Source: Prunella strophiata (lineage: Eukaryota > Chordata > Aves > Passeriformes > Prunellidae). Taken from it: a DNA stretch of 64,000 nt. Made by a program: the position numbers and the translations under genes. The stretch covers positions 186,001 through 250,000 of the forward strand of contig JAZBQD010000063.1 of the NCBI GenBank assembly GCA_036583965.1, written 5' to 3'. Shown here one piece after another: positions 11,287 through 22,110 of this stretch; the first letter of the stretch is position 1; the number at the start of each line of letters is the position of its first letter. The notes under the pieces are model-generated. The model was given only the letters and a program-made list of their open reading frames with translations, was not told where the DNA came from and did no database searches.

Positions 11287-13787
11287 AAATTAGTCGCCCT
11301 TCGGAATCTGGTGCAGGAGCAGTTGGACCAGGGTCATCTGGAGCCTTCTATCAGTCCCTGGAACACTCCTGTCTTCTGCATCAAGAAGAAATCTGGGAAG
11401 TGGAGGTTGTTGCAAGACCTCCGAAAGGTGAATGCCCTGATGGAAAGCATGGGAACATTGCAGGAAGGCATGCCATCGCCTACCATGCTTCCCGCAGATT
11501 GGCCGGTCCTCGTTATGGATTTGAAGGATTGTTTTTCCACAATTCCTTTGCATCCCAATAACAGACCGAAGTTTGCCTTCTCAGTGTCAGCAATCAACAA
11601 TGCTGAGCCCGTTCAGCGATATCAATTGAGGACTTTGCCTCAGGGCATGCGGAACAGCCCTGCCATATGCCAATGGTATGTGGCCCGTGCCTTGTCTGGA
11701 GTTTGCAAGCAGTTTTCTGCTGCATGTCTGTATAATTATATGGATGACATTTTGGTGGCTGCGTCCACCCAGGATGAGCTGCTGAGGATTCAGCCTCAGT
11801 TGCTCGATGCTTTGCATTCTCATGGGCTGCAGGTGGCTCCAGAAAAGGTTCAACAGCAACCTCCCTGGAAGTATTTGGGGGTCAAAATTCTGGAACGGAC
11901 AATCCGACACCAGGAGGTGCAATTTGTGCAGTCGGTGAAGACACTGAATGATGCCCAGAAATTGGTAGGTGTCATCACTTGGTTGGGTGCGTACTTGGGA
12001 CTGATCAAGGCACAACTGTCTCCCCTGTTTGATTTGTTGAAGGGAGACTCTGATTTGAAGTCACCTCGCACATTGACCCCTGAGGCACATCAAGTGCTGG
12101 AGGAGGTTCAGCAAAGCTGTTTCTGCATGCCAGCTTCATCGCATTGATCCTTCCATTGATGTCAATGTCTTCATTACCACTCCAGATTCGCATCCCACAG
12201 GGGTCATTGGCTAATGGAATGACAAACGGTCCAATCCCTTGCACATCTTGGAATGGGTCTTCCTGCCCCATCAGCCACAGGAGATGGCAACTGCACTGCT
12301 TGAGCTAATTGCTAGCTTGATAGTCAAATGCCAGCAACGGTGTTTGCAATTGATGGGTGCAGATCCTGCAAAGATCATTCTCCCGGTGCAGTGGGAGGAT
12401 TTTGACTAGAGCTTTGCAAACAGTGTGTCCCTGCAAAGTGCTCTGGAAAATTTTTCAGGGCAGATCACTTATCAACTGCCCAGCCACAAGCTACTGCATG
12501 TGGCGAAACTCACTCAGATTTCTTTGGGGCCCAAAAATAGCCAGGAGCCTGTGCAAGGACCCAGTGTGTTCATCAATGGTTCGGGGAAAACAGGGAAGGT
12601 CATTCTTACCTGGAGGGATGGATCTGAGTGGCAGGTTCTGGAAGGTCATGAGGATGGCTCACTGCAAGTGGTTGAACTGAGGGCTGCTGTCATGGCATTT
12701 GAGAGATTTTCCCAGGAACCTTTCAATTTGGTCACGGATTCTGCCTATGTGGCCGACATTGCACAGCGGTTGGGGTATTCACTTTTGAAGGTCAGTAATC
12801 CTGCCTTGTTTCAGTTACTGAAGACCCTGTGGTGTGCCATTCAGGCCTGGGTTCATCCATTCTATGTTCTGCATGTGAGGAGTCACACCAATTTGCCAGG
12901 GTTTTTAGTGGAAGGTAAAGCGAGGGCTGATGTATTGGCTAACCCAGAGTGGGTAGCACCTCAGCCTGATACACTCGCACAGGTCAAGGCGTCGCATGGG
13001 TTTTTCCATCAGAACGCACATACCTTGCAGAAGCAGTTTCAGCTTACACCAGCTGAGGCTCGTGACATTATCGGGTCATGTGACGACTGCCACGCGCTTC
13101 CTCCGCCTTTGCCGGCAGGGGTCAACCCCAGGGGCCTTAAGGCCTTGGAGCTTTGGCAGACCGATGTCACCCAGATTGCCGAGTTTGGCCGGTTCAAGTA
13201 TGTGCATGTCACGGTGGACACATTCTCCTCTGCAATGTGGGCTTCTGCTCACACTGGAGAAAAGTCCCAAGATGCCATTGCCCACTGGAGGCAGGCCTTT
13301 GCCATTCTAGGCATACCTTCTGCTGTGACAACCGACAATGGTCGTGCTTACGCATCGCAGAAGGTGCGGCAGTTCCTGCAGTTGTAGGGTGTGTCACACA
13401 GGTTTGGTATCCCTCATTCTCCGACTGGTCAAGCTATTGCAGAACACGCTCATAGTACTCTGAAGCGGGTTCTTCAAAAACAAAAACGGGGAATGCAGGG
13501 TGAAACCCCGCACAGTCGGTTGGCAAAAGCTTTGTACACCATCAATCATCTCACTGTGCCGCAGAACTCAAATAATCCTGTCATTTTGAATCATCATCTC
13601 TCGTTGCAGGCTGTGGACGAGGCACATCAGCCTCGAGCGAAGGTTCGGGTGTGGAATTTAGTCACCAAACAGTGGGAAGGTCCCTATGACCTTATAGCTT
13701 TGGGGAGAGGGTATGCTTGTGTATCCACAGATACTGGGGTATAGTGGGTACCTTCGAAGTGTGTTCATCCTGATGTGGAGGAGTGAG
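11287..13787 (+). pseudogene. pol: betaretrovirus-like pol: RT, RNase H, integrase; broken
   Basis: Reverse transcriptase occupies 11290-12147, with SPWNTPVFCIKKKSGKWR, the LPQGM segment and the catalytic YMDD near 11737. A frame change between 12147 and 12425 leads to RNase H, whose first catalytic aspartate position reads N (VFINGSG, near 12570); the E (ELRAAV) and the later D (TDSAYV) remain. The integrase follows in the same frame: an HHCC zinc domain (SHGFFHQNAH ... CDDC), the core with D (WQTDVT) and D (TTDNGRAY), a TAG at 13385-13387, then the third acidic residue (IAEHAHST) and the C-terminal domain to 13742. No env or 3' LTR follows: at about 13788 the sequence turns into an LTR of another family. 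Dead through stops, a frame change and the RNase H substitution. Confidence 0.9.
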
Positions 13788-13924
13788 TGCAGTTTCTGAA
13801 AACAAACTGCACACTTCTTTTTTCTTCCCCCTTTGCTTTTGGAACTAGTCTTAAAGGTGTAAATGTTATTTTTGGGCTAAACAGACAAATGGAGATACAA
13901 GCATCATAAGGTTACTCTTGGACA
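13788..13924 (-). repeat. 5' part of family A LTR, minus strand
   Basis: Aligns in the same orientation with 23210-23361, the 5' end of the minus-strand class III LTR (shared AGTGCAGTTTCTGA, CAGTCTTAAAGGTG and TTGGGCTAAACAGA-type phrases). It ends at TCTTGGACA, the reverse of the family TGTCC start. Only about 137 bp remain. Confidence 0.7.
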
Positions 13925-15128
13925 TCAGGAAAATTAGAAACTTGTATTTCTTGAAAAATATTTGCAAGTTGGTACCCCTAAGAGCAACATTTATCATTAT
14001 GTGGATGTTTTACTTTGTGGAGAGGAAGGTTCTTATTTGTAAGATACAGTGCCCCCTTAGAAAATTTGGGAGATTCCTCCTTGGAATTATTTTGGGTGAA
14101 TATTAACAGAACAGCAATTAATTTTGAAGCCCAGTGTCAGAACATGGCATGATTCACGACAGTTACTGGGAGCAATTGGCTAGGGTACGCCCATGCCACT
14201 CATAAATCAGGCATTCCTTTCCTCACTTGAAGACAAACCTTGAGCTTTATCTGCAGCAGCTATTTGAGAATTAGATATAATTAGCACACGAAACTCCACT
14301 GCAAGACAGATAGAACTGTATTGGCTTTGCCTGTTAGCTTGCTTTTTTACCCCACAGCTTTGATATGGTAATTTTATTGTAAATCTTTTGCCATAAAGAA
14401 ACATGTGACAGCATTTTGGATAGGTACAGCTATTTAGTGATTCAAGTGTAGTTATTCTTCCTTCCCACATATAAACTGAAATTGAACTTGATATCAAAAC
14501 AGTGTAAGTACATTGATGGACCACAAGTGCAGTAAACAGTAGCTCACTCTTTTAAGAGTCATCTGAAACCATGACTTTGTTGCTGTTTGTATACAAGTGT
14601 CAGTCTTACACACCCACTGACCTAACTGAGTTACGTGGGAAAAACTCATGGCAGTATTATATAACTAGGTCACTGCGGTTTTAGCCTTAAATAATTATAT
14701 CCCATTACCTTTAATAGTCCAAGCTCATATCTATTGTACAGGCTATCTTGAAAAGCTGTCTTACCATCTGCCAACTGAGCAGGTTTGAAGTGCAATTTGC
14801 CACAATATACTGTTGTCATTTTTCTGAATAAAGCTGCACTTAAAAAAACCCTGGCAAAACTTCTGCTTATACTGGAACAATACTGACTGTGACCAGGCAT
14901 TTTCAATAATATTTGCACTTAACATGAGCTATTCTCAAAACTAAATTACATAAAATCACAAAATATTTGCCACACCTTTATAAATCCCTCCAATAAATCC
15001 ATGCTGCTGCTATTTCAGTTATGAATCAGTGGCTTGCCTGCATATTTTTCATTGAAGTTTAACTGCTGTATGACAAATTTTCAGTAGCTTTCTTATAACG
15101 ATGGAGTCAAAATGAGTTAAATTCTGTT
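13925..15128. other. unrecognised sequence
   Basis: AT-rich, no recognisable coding homology, LTR ends or RNA genes. Confidence 0.5.
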
Positions 15129-15742
15129 TGTCCCGGGGTGACTGTATGGTCCGGTATCCCCATTGTCTGCTTTTTTATCCAGATAAAAGTCCTGTGCCTT
15201 TAGGTGAGCTCGAATTGCGGGCGGGGGGGAGCGATAGAAATTCCTTTCACTGCTTCTTTTTAAAAACATAGATAAGGCTCTCTAGGGGTTCTCCCAGTTA
15301 TTGGCTCTACAGACAGAGAGAAGGGCAGTTTTCCGTTGCCTCTTTTTTTTTTTTGTTTTGTTTCGGGTTTTTTTTGGTTTTTTTTTTTTTTTGGTTTTTT
15401 TCGCTGGTTTTCCTTATTAGCTGATGCAAGAAAAGTTTTCCTGGGACTGTGGCTTCTTCTTCTGGAACTGTTCAGCTTTTCTCTGGTCTGGAACGCCAGG
15501 AAAATCGCCTGCTGCCCCCCACCCCCCCCAACCAGCTTTCCTCACAGCAAGAGGTTTTATTACTAATATTCAATTTTCTCATGCTTGTGAGTACTCTGCT
15601 TGTTAAATAAACAGCTTTTTTCCACTTTTCTCCAAGGAAATAGTTTTTTCTGAACCAGTTAGGGGAGGGCTGCTGGCATCTGCCTTTTCAGAAAAGACAC
15701 CCTTTTGGACATTTCCTCCCAAATTTGTCTCAAACTGGGACA
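15129..15742 (+). repeat. solo LTR, family A
   Basis: 614 bp from TGTCCCGGGGTGACTG to CTCAAACTGGGACA, with inverted TGTCCC/GGGACA ends. AATAAA is at about 15606 and T-rich runs lie at 15341-15410. The flanks CTGTT (15124-15128) and CTGCT (15743-15747) agree at four of five positions, a possible decayed 5-bp TSD. Confidence 0.85.
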
Positions 15743-15799
15743 CTGCTGTATCTGAAAACTTTTAAAGGAACACTCTCAACTATGACTTTATTTTTGTTA

Positions 15800-16140
15800 A
15801 ATTTAGGTGATGCTAATTTTCAGTTCTGTTATGTTTCAATTTTGTACAGATTAGGTGATGTTAAGGTTCAGTTCTTTTAAGTCTTGTTAAATTTAAGTGA
15901 TGTTAGGTTTTACTTTCTGTTAAGGTTAAGTTTAATTTCTGTCAAGTTTAAATGTTGTTCAGTTTAAGCAAGGTTTAGTTTAGGTGTTGTTCAGTTTAAA
16001 TTCTGTTATTTTAAGTTCTGTTAAGTTTAAGTTTTATTAAGATTAATTTCTGTTCAGTTTCAGTAATGTTAACTTAAAGTTCTGTTAGGTGCACTTTCTG
16101 TTATGTTTAAGTGGCGTTAAGTTTAAGTTCTGTTGAAATA
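15800..16140. repeat. degenerate minisatellite (GTTAAGTTTAAGTTCT unit)
   Basis: At least fifteen imperfect repetitions of a roughly 18-20 bp phrase of the form TTCTGTTAAGTTTAAG, drifting in length and sequence. Confidence 0.8.
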
Positions 16141-16280
16141 TGCTCATTTAAATTACAATATACAATTCTTTTATTATAGAGATAAGTGATATTAAGCTTG
16201 GATAAAGTCAGGTTTAAGTTCTGTTGAAATTTGCTGGTTAAAATTACAAAACACAGTTCTTTTGTTATAGAGATAATATG
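16110..16280. repeat. direct duplication of about 75 bp
   Basis: AGTTTAAGTTCTGTTGAAAT followed by matching A/T-rich sequence ending TTATAGAGATAA occurs twice (about 16117-16187 and 16211-16277), at the end of the minisatellite. It suggests a larger-scale repeat of which the minisatellite is one part. Confidence 0.7.
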
Positions 16281-16917
16281 GAACTGACTGAAATAATTAT
16301 GATGAAGAATTGGTAAGCAACTGCTTAAGAATATAAGGTAATAAGTTGTTTAAAATAGGTGAAGATGTGGATTATTAATTAGATCCTTAATTTAATTGAA
16401 GATTCTATGGGTATACATGTTTTGCATTGGTCAATTAGGATAACTATTCATAACAATCTTTGCTGTTTTATCTTCCATAGGTAGCACTGAAGAATGAGTA
16501 ACAATTCCAAATTATGGCTGTTATTAACTCTAAGCTGTTTAGTGCTTTCTTTCTTGCTTTTATTTTGCTTTAATGTCATACATGCATATATGTGTGGAAA
16601 AAATATCTCAAGTTCTTAGGACAGTTACTGCTGCTGTATTAATGCTTCTGAATATGTTGTCAATGTCATAGCGTGAATTCACTGACTTTTTATAACAGGC
16701 ATTGTCTATAACATATTATTTGAGGTTACACCTATGCATTGCTTTGGTTGCTTGCAGTTTGTTTATGGTACCACTGACTACTTAGCTAAGGATAAATGAA
16801 AAAGGCAGATGCTTTACAAATCTTCACATACTGTTGTGTAGCTATCTGCAAGACATGTAATTTTAAGGAACTTTCCCAAATGCTATTACTAGAGACTTAT
16901 TTATAAGATATTTTAGG
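16281..16917. other. unrecognised AT-rich sequence
   Basis: No coding homology or element ends seen. Confidence 0.5.
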
Positions 16918-16923
16918 GAGACC

Positions 16924-17370
16924 TATGGCCGCGTTTCTCTTCACAGAGAAAAGCAAGGCACAACTTTTCCCAAGGATTTTTCCTGGGAAGCTGAAAGGCA
17001 GCGAGAAGCCTCAGAGAAGAGAAAAACAATTCTTATCTCTCTTCGCTGCTCCTGTTTTGCAGCATGTGGAATGTGTTATGGAAATTGTTTACCTGAGAGT
17101 GATTTGTTAATAGGACACTGGTGGTGCTTGTTTATATTCATTGGCCAATTGGGGCCAAGCTGTGTTGGGACTCTGGAAAGAGTCACAGGTTTTCTTTAGT
17201 ATCTTTTCAGTATTCTGTAGTATTCTTTAGTATGTTGTAGTATTCTTTAGTATAGTATAGTATAGTATTAATGTAACATAATATAGTTTAATAAAGCAAT
17301 TGTTCAGCATTCTGAATCATGGAGTCAGATGCCAATCATTCTCCACAATGGGGTTTGCCTTTCTTCGATA
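16924..17370 (+). repeat. solo LTR, family B, with 6-bp TSD GAGACC
   Basis: 447 bp. Aligns with the solo LTRs at 35890, 41029 and 45800 (GGAATGTGTTATGGA, TTGGCCAAT, AATAAAG, ATCATGGAGTCA). GAGACC is present at 16918-16923 and 17371-17376. The ends TATGGC and CGATA are single-base decay products of TGTGGC and CGACA. This copy has an expanded TAGTATTCTT/TAGTA microsatellite at about 17190-17270, absent from the other copies. Confidence 0.88.
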
Positions 17371-17376
17371 GAGACC

Positions 17377-18440
17377 CTTCCAGTTAAGACCCTGTCTCTG
17401 GCCAAGCCCTGGCCCCAGCTGGTCAGAAGTATGCCAACAGACCCGGGTGTTTCTGCACTAAAAATGTACTTAGGTCACTTTGACTTGCCAATTCGGGCTT
17501 ATAAATGCTGGACCCCCTTCCAAGGTAAACTTCGAAACCTTACCTAGGAATGGTTCTCTAGGTCTTCATTGTGAAACAGGGCTTGCCAGCTATTACAGAC
17601 TCTGGGTGATGGTACAGTATTTAGGCAATTGATGATGTATCATTCTAAATCACTGTCCTTTCTCTTGTGTGCTAATGATTACGTGTATTACCTTGCTTAT
17701 TTCTGCTAGGTGTGAGTTTATTGCTTTGTTACATGTATTGTTTTACTTTCATGTTGCCTTCATGTTCATAGTGAGAGAGGCCCATGTTGTTGAGAAAGCA
17801 TAGGAGGAATATGGCTCCTCAGGAACATTTAGATGATGCAATATTTACACTAGAAATTTTGAAAGCAGATCATCAATTTTGATCCCCAGCAGACCAATAC
17901 TGCTCTGAAGATTTGCGTGTGCAGAACCAATTTCTAAAAGTTTTATGTAAGGATCCACAATTGGGTGTGCATTGGCAAGGCCTAGCTTTTTTACTAACCT
18001 AGGAAAGAAGGTAGGCACGTGTTCCATCACCAACAGGTCCAAAGTGGCTACCTGCTCGTCTGGACAAACATCAATTGCCTCTGAGGAGACGAGGCCCAGT
18101 GAGAAGAAAAATGACCTAATCACCATCCAGCCCTCATAGCCAAGGCAGGAGCAGGGGTAGGACTGCCAGGAACATGGCTGTGACCTGGTAGCTTATGGAG
18201 GCAGCCTGCCAACAGAGGCCTTGTGTTCCACTGCACCCACTATCACGTTATTATGTTCCTGCTGACCTTCTTCAGCCCTGTTCCACACTTCCAGAAAGAC
18301 ACTCACTAATGCCAAAGTCAGCATTTCCAGCTAATGGACTCCCTCCTGCCTAAACAGCACTGCCTCTGAGCTCCAGCCATATGAATTTTGGAACAGTAGT
18401 CATTTACTTCCACTTCCTGGGGACCTTGGACACCATCTTT
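17377..18440. other. unassigned region with a minus-strand open frame
   Basis: No domain recognised. The plus strand has short open stretches (for example 17377-17547) without family signature. The clearest coding-like signal is the minus-strand frame described separately. Confidence 0.45.
17845..18126 (-). CDS. unidentified 93-residue open frame
   Basis: An open frame reading MVIRSFFFSLGLVSSEAIDV at the N-terminus, then mixed hydrophobic and charged residues with the look of ordinary globular protein (segments VPTFFPRLVKKLGLANAH and LLGIKIDDLLSKFLV). The same frame stays open some 15 codons upstream of the ATG, so it could be an exon, a retrocopied piece or part of an unrecognised element. 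I do not recognise the family. It lies among ERV remains, on the strand opposite to the env tail at 18450. It may equally be chance. Confidence 0.25.
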   Translation of the reverse strand: MVIRSFFFSLGLVSSEAIDVCPDEQVATLDLLVMEHVPTFFPRLVKKLGLANAHPIVDPYIKLLEIGSAHANLQSSIGLLGIKIDDLLSKFLV

Positions 18441-18449
18441 TTATTTTCC

Positions 18450-18646
18450 TGTGCTGTGGGTCTCTGTCAGTGGCATGGCTGTATCTGATGGGTTTTTATT
18501 GATTGTGATCTGTATTCTATGTATTTTATCCTGAGTCCAGCACATGACCAGTAACAGTCTTAATAAGAGAATGGCTTTACAGGTGCAGACTGTTTTAGCA
18601 TTAGGGTACATGAACCCTTTGCACAAAAAACAAAGAATGGGGGAGA
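18450..18646 (+). pseudogene. env: ERV env C-terminus (membrane anchor and tail) plus polypurine tract
   Basis: Translation gives a hydrophobic segment (GFLLIVICILCIL), a TGA at about 18531, and a short basic tail ending in HKKQRMGEM. The tail codons overlap a purine-rich run (AAAAAACAAAGAATGGGGGAGA, 18625-18646) that leads straight into an LTR. This is the usual end of an env gene. The upstream env is not recognisable. Confidence 0.5.
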
Positions 18647-18962
18647 TGTATATAGGTAAAACCTTAAAAAATAAGGGCCTTGTTACCCTTGTAAAATCAT
18701 GGCACAGGCCTGCTACTTTGGCTAAGTAGAAGAGGACTATGGGAAAGTGACTCAGCTGAATGGGAAATAGAAAAACAAGTTATATAGCCATTACGTGCAC
18801 AAATCATGGTTTATTGAATTGGTTGGTTGGTTGAATTACATTTGTTGTGTTTAAATGGAATGTACCTGATAATGGGCTAACTGCTTGGAAAGGCCTGGTT
18901 TTTGCAATAAAGCAGATCATCTTTGCACCTGCCTGGGGACTCTGCATCACTCTGCTTTAACA
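18647..18962 (+). repeat. 3' LTR after env tail
   Basis: 316 bp from TGTATATAGG to CTGCTTTAACA, with CAATAAAG at about 18905. It follows the polypurine tract and is followed at once by class III protease sequence, so the provirus probably landed in an older class III element. Confidence 0.65.
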
Positions 18963-19111
18963 GACCCTTGTATTCTTGGTATAGATTACCTCAGGAGTGG
19001 TTATTTAAAAGGCCCAAAAGGACTCAGCTGAGCTTTTGGGATAGCTGCTGTGGAAACAAGGCATTAGACAGTTGAGCACTTTGCCTGGTCTCTCAGAGGA
19101 CCCTTCTGACC
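18963..19111 (+). pseudogene. class III ERV protease-region scrap
   Basis: Nucleotides and translation match 57775-57900 of the class III provirus: [23 protein letters not shown] and a decayed leucine-rich end, with stops. About 150 bp only, in plus orientation, bounded left by an LTR and right by minus-strand CR1. Confidence 0.75.
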
Positions 19112-19977
19112 CATCGATCCAGCCTATCCAGATCCCTCTGTAAGCTTTTCTACACTGAAGCAGATGAATACTGCCCAACTTGGTTTTGTCTGCAAACTTC
19201 CTGAGGGTGCACTCAATCCCCTCATCCAGATCATCAATAAAGATATCAAACAGGACTGGCCCCAGTACTGATCCCTGGAGATCACCACTACTGACTGGCC
19301 ACCAACTGGATGCAACTCCATATAACACTACTCTTTGGGCTCAGCCATCCAGCCAGTTTTTTACCCAACGAACAGTATACCTATCCACACCATGGGAAGC
19401 CAGTTTCTCCAGGAAAAGGCTGTGGGAAACAGTGTCAAAGGCTTTATTAATGTCCAGTTAGACATTATCTGCAGCCTTTCCCTCATCCACCAAGTGGGTC
19501 ACCCTGTTAGAGAAGGAGATCAAGATATTCAAGCAGGGCCTGCCTTTCCTAAACCCATGTTGATTTGGTCTAATCCCCTGGTTGTCCTGTTCATGCTGCA
19601 TGATGACACTCAAGATGATCTGTTCCATGACCTTCCCCAGCACTGAGGTCAGACTGATAGGCCTGTAGTTTCCTAGATCCTCCTTATGGTCCTTGTTGTA
19701 GATGAGCCATCCTCCAATCAACTGTGACTTTTCTGCTTAGCCAGGAGTGCTGATAAATGATGGAGACTGTCTTAGAGAGCACTTCCACCAGCTCCCTCAG
19801 TACCCTTGGACAGATCCCATCTGACCCCATAGACTTGTGTGTATCTAACTTGTGTAGCAGGTGTCTAACCATTTCCCCTTGGATTATGGAGACTTCATTC
19901 TGCTCCCCAGCTCTGTCTTACAGATCAGGGGGCTGGGCACCCAGACAACAACTGGTCTTACTATTAAAGACTAAGTC
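19112..19977 (-). mobile_element. CR1 LINE, reverse transcriptase part (split element, piece 1)
   Basis: Minus-strand CR1 RT domain. Readable segments from N to C: EMVRHLLHKLDTHKSMGSDG, VLRELVEVLSKT, the DLGNYRPISLTSVLGKVMEQ block, HGFRKGRPCLN and [22 protein letters not shown]. The catalytic FADD block reads FADK (about 19190). Several frame breaks. It is the continuation of the CR1 pieces at 20832-21292 and 23362-23535, separated by later insertions, and is cut off at 19111 by class III ERV sequence. Confidence 0.88.
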
Positions 19978-20769
19978 TGTAGCAAGATGGTCTGCCCTGG
20001 AATGTGGTCAAACAGCTCAAACAATGCCCTATTTTGCAAGCTATCAGTGGTGGGCTGAGAGGGGCATTATGTGCTGGTTTTTGGTGTTGAATTATGCTGA
20101 AACCCATCTGGCATGCCAACCTCAAATCAACATCCTGATAGTAAGGCAAATATTTGGCAGATAAGCTGCTAAAGTGACCTGGAGGCATGTGACTGGCAGT
20201 CAATCATTTTACACTATAAAAGTCCAGTCCACTTTCCATACGGTAGGTTCTTCTAACATATTCCTTCTTGGAGTGTGTGTGCAGATTCCTCTCTTGGGTA
20301 GGGAACACCCCGCAAGGATACCCCTCAAGGCTGAGTGAAAGACATTTTCCCCCGACTTGGTATGGGTGAGTTACATCAATCTCCAATAATTGTTTCCTTT
20401 TGCTGGCTTTAAAATAATTGTTTTAATATTGCTTTGATATAGTGAACATCCTATCTTATACTATAATAGTACTTTTAGCTTTTATACTGTGTAGTAAATA
20501 ATTCTGATTGAGTTCTTTTTGTCTAATCATTTATCATAATCATAATTCATTTTTATATAAATATATTTGATGTGCCATAATTAAAACCTGCTGGACAAAG
20601 TTGTAAACTGTTGACAAAGTCTGGGGATAGGACTGGATCCAGCCTCACTGAGGCTCCTTTCTCTGAGAAGGAATTTAGAAAGCAAGGGGGTCCTTTTCTG
20701 CACCTTGTGACTCAATGGGAGGGCTTCTCTAATAAACTTTGTCTGACGTTTCCACTCCCACCTGTGACA
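19978..20769 (+). repeat. probable LTR inserted in CR1
   Basis: About 790 bp from TGTAGCAAGATGG to CCACCTGTGACA, interrupting the CR1. It has a TATA-like CTATAAAAG at about 20213, a long AT-rich middle and a TAATAAACT signal near 20730. No exact TSD found; the ends are my best estimate. Confidence 0.5.
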
Positions 20770-20831
20770 GAGACAAAGAAGCCATTATGTACCTTGGCCT
20801 TTTCCTCATCCTTTTTTCACTATGTTTCCCT

Positions 20832-21292
20832 TCATGTCCGATAAAGGATGGAGATTCTCGTCAGCCCTCCTTTTGTTGTGAATGTATTTATACAAATATT
20901 TTTTATTGTATTTACAACAATAGCCAGATTAAGTTTTAGCTGGACTTTAGTCCTTCTAATTTTCTCCCTGCATGACCTTACAACATCGTTGTAGTCCTTC
21001 TGAGTTGCCTGCCCCATTTTCAAAAGGTGATAAACTCTCTTTTTTGACCTGAGTTCCAGCCAAAGCTCTCTGTTCAGCTAAACCAGTTTTCTTCCCTGTT
21101 GGCTCATCATTCATCACATGGGGACATCCTGTCACTGTACCTTAAAGATTTTCTTCCTGAAGAATGTCCAGCCTCCCTGGACTCCTTTGCTCTTCAGGAC
21201 TGCTGCCCAAGGGACTCTGTCAACCAGTCTCCTAAACAGGCCAAAGTCTGCCCTCTGGAAATCCATGATAGCACTTGTAGTGTCTTCTGTCC
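20832..21292 (-). mobile_element. CR1 LINE, linker between endonuclease and RT (piece 2)
   Basis: Minus-strand translation gives MDFQRADFGLFRRLVDRVPW then, in another frame, DYNDVVRSCREKIRRTK and QLKLNLA, the segment between endonuclease and RT in CR1. It joins upstream to 23362-23535 across the class III provirus, and downstream to 19112-19977 across the LTR. Confidence 0.85.
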
Positions 21293-21605
21293 TGTCCTGG
21301 TTTAGGGCAAATTTTGGAGGAAACCTCTGAATTGAGATCCCTCTAGAAAGCAAATCCAAGTGGTCCCTCCCCCAACTGCTTCAGGAAAAGATTTCCTTGG
21401 AGAAAAGTGGAAAAAACCTGTTTATTTAACAGGCAAAGCATTCACCAGCACAAAAATATTGAACAATATTAAACAATAAAACCTCTCGCCACTCTGAAGA
21501 GATGACAAACTCAGAAAGTCCCCTTCATGGGCTGTAGCTCGGCTCACTCAGTCTGTTATCAGTCCCTCCAGCACTGGAAATGCTGGGACCCAGGCCAGGC
21601 TTTCC
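21293..21605 (-). repeat. 3' LTR, truncated, of deleted class III provirus (minus)
   Basis: Begins (plus coordinates) TGTCCTGGTTTAGGGC and aligns closely with 22696-23010, including TTATTTAACAGGCAAAGCAT. Homology stops at about 21605, where pol begins, so the U3 half of this LTR has been lost. Confidence 0.85.
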
Positions 21606-22110
21606 ACTCTTGTTTCATCCCTACAATGCGACAAGAACCATCAGTAAAAAGAGCGCAACATGTTTCTTCTGCTGGCAGTTGGTTGTATGGTGGAGCTTCT
21701 TCAGCCCATGTCACTTCTTGTTCCTCTTCATTACTGAATCCAAAGTTTTCACCTTCAGGCCAATTTTTAATTATTTCCAAAATCCCAGGGTGATTCAGTT
21801 TTCCAATATGGGTGCACTGTGTGATGAGAGCAATCCATTTGCTCCATGTGGCATTGGCGGCATGATGGGTAGAGGGAACCTTTGCTTTGAACATCCACCC
21901 CAGCACTGGTAGTCGGGGTGCCAGGAGGAGTTGTGCTTCAGTGCCGATTACCTCTGAGGCAGCTTGGACTTCTTCGTAGGCTGCTAAAATTTCCTTCCCT
22001 GTTGCAGTGTAGTTGACTTCAGACCCTCTGTAGCTTTGACTCCAGAATCCTAGTGGTTGACCTCAAGTCTCACCAGGCACCTTCCGCCAAAGGTTCCAGA
22101 ACAGACCATA
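21559..22110 (-). pseudogene. pol: class III ERV pol fragment (RT end and RNase H start)
   Basis: Minus-strand translation LGWMFKAKVPSTHH, WSKWIALITQ, EEAPPYNQLP and ALFTDGSCRIVG is collinear with residues about 500-615 of the pol at 57547-59763. Nucleotide similarity continues to about 22110, matching positions near 58920-59100. The first catalytic aspartate of RNase H (TDGS) is present. At about 22110 it jumps to Gag sequence, so protease, most of RT and most of Gag are deleted (roughly 2.8 kb by comparison with the other copy). At the other end it breaks into LTR. Confidence 0.88.

Noticed and set aside
19978..20769. 5-bp TSD around the LTR-like insert in CR1
   Set aside because: Flanks AAGTC and GAGAC do not match; the insert is supported only by CR1 continuity and LTR-like signals.
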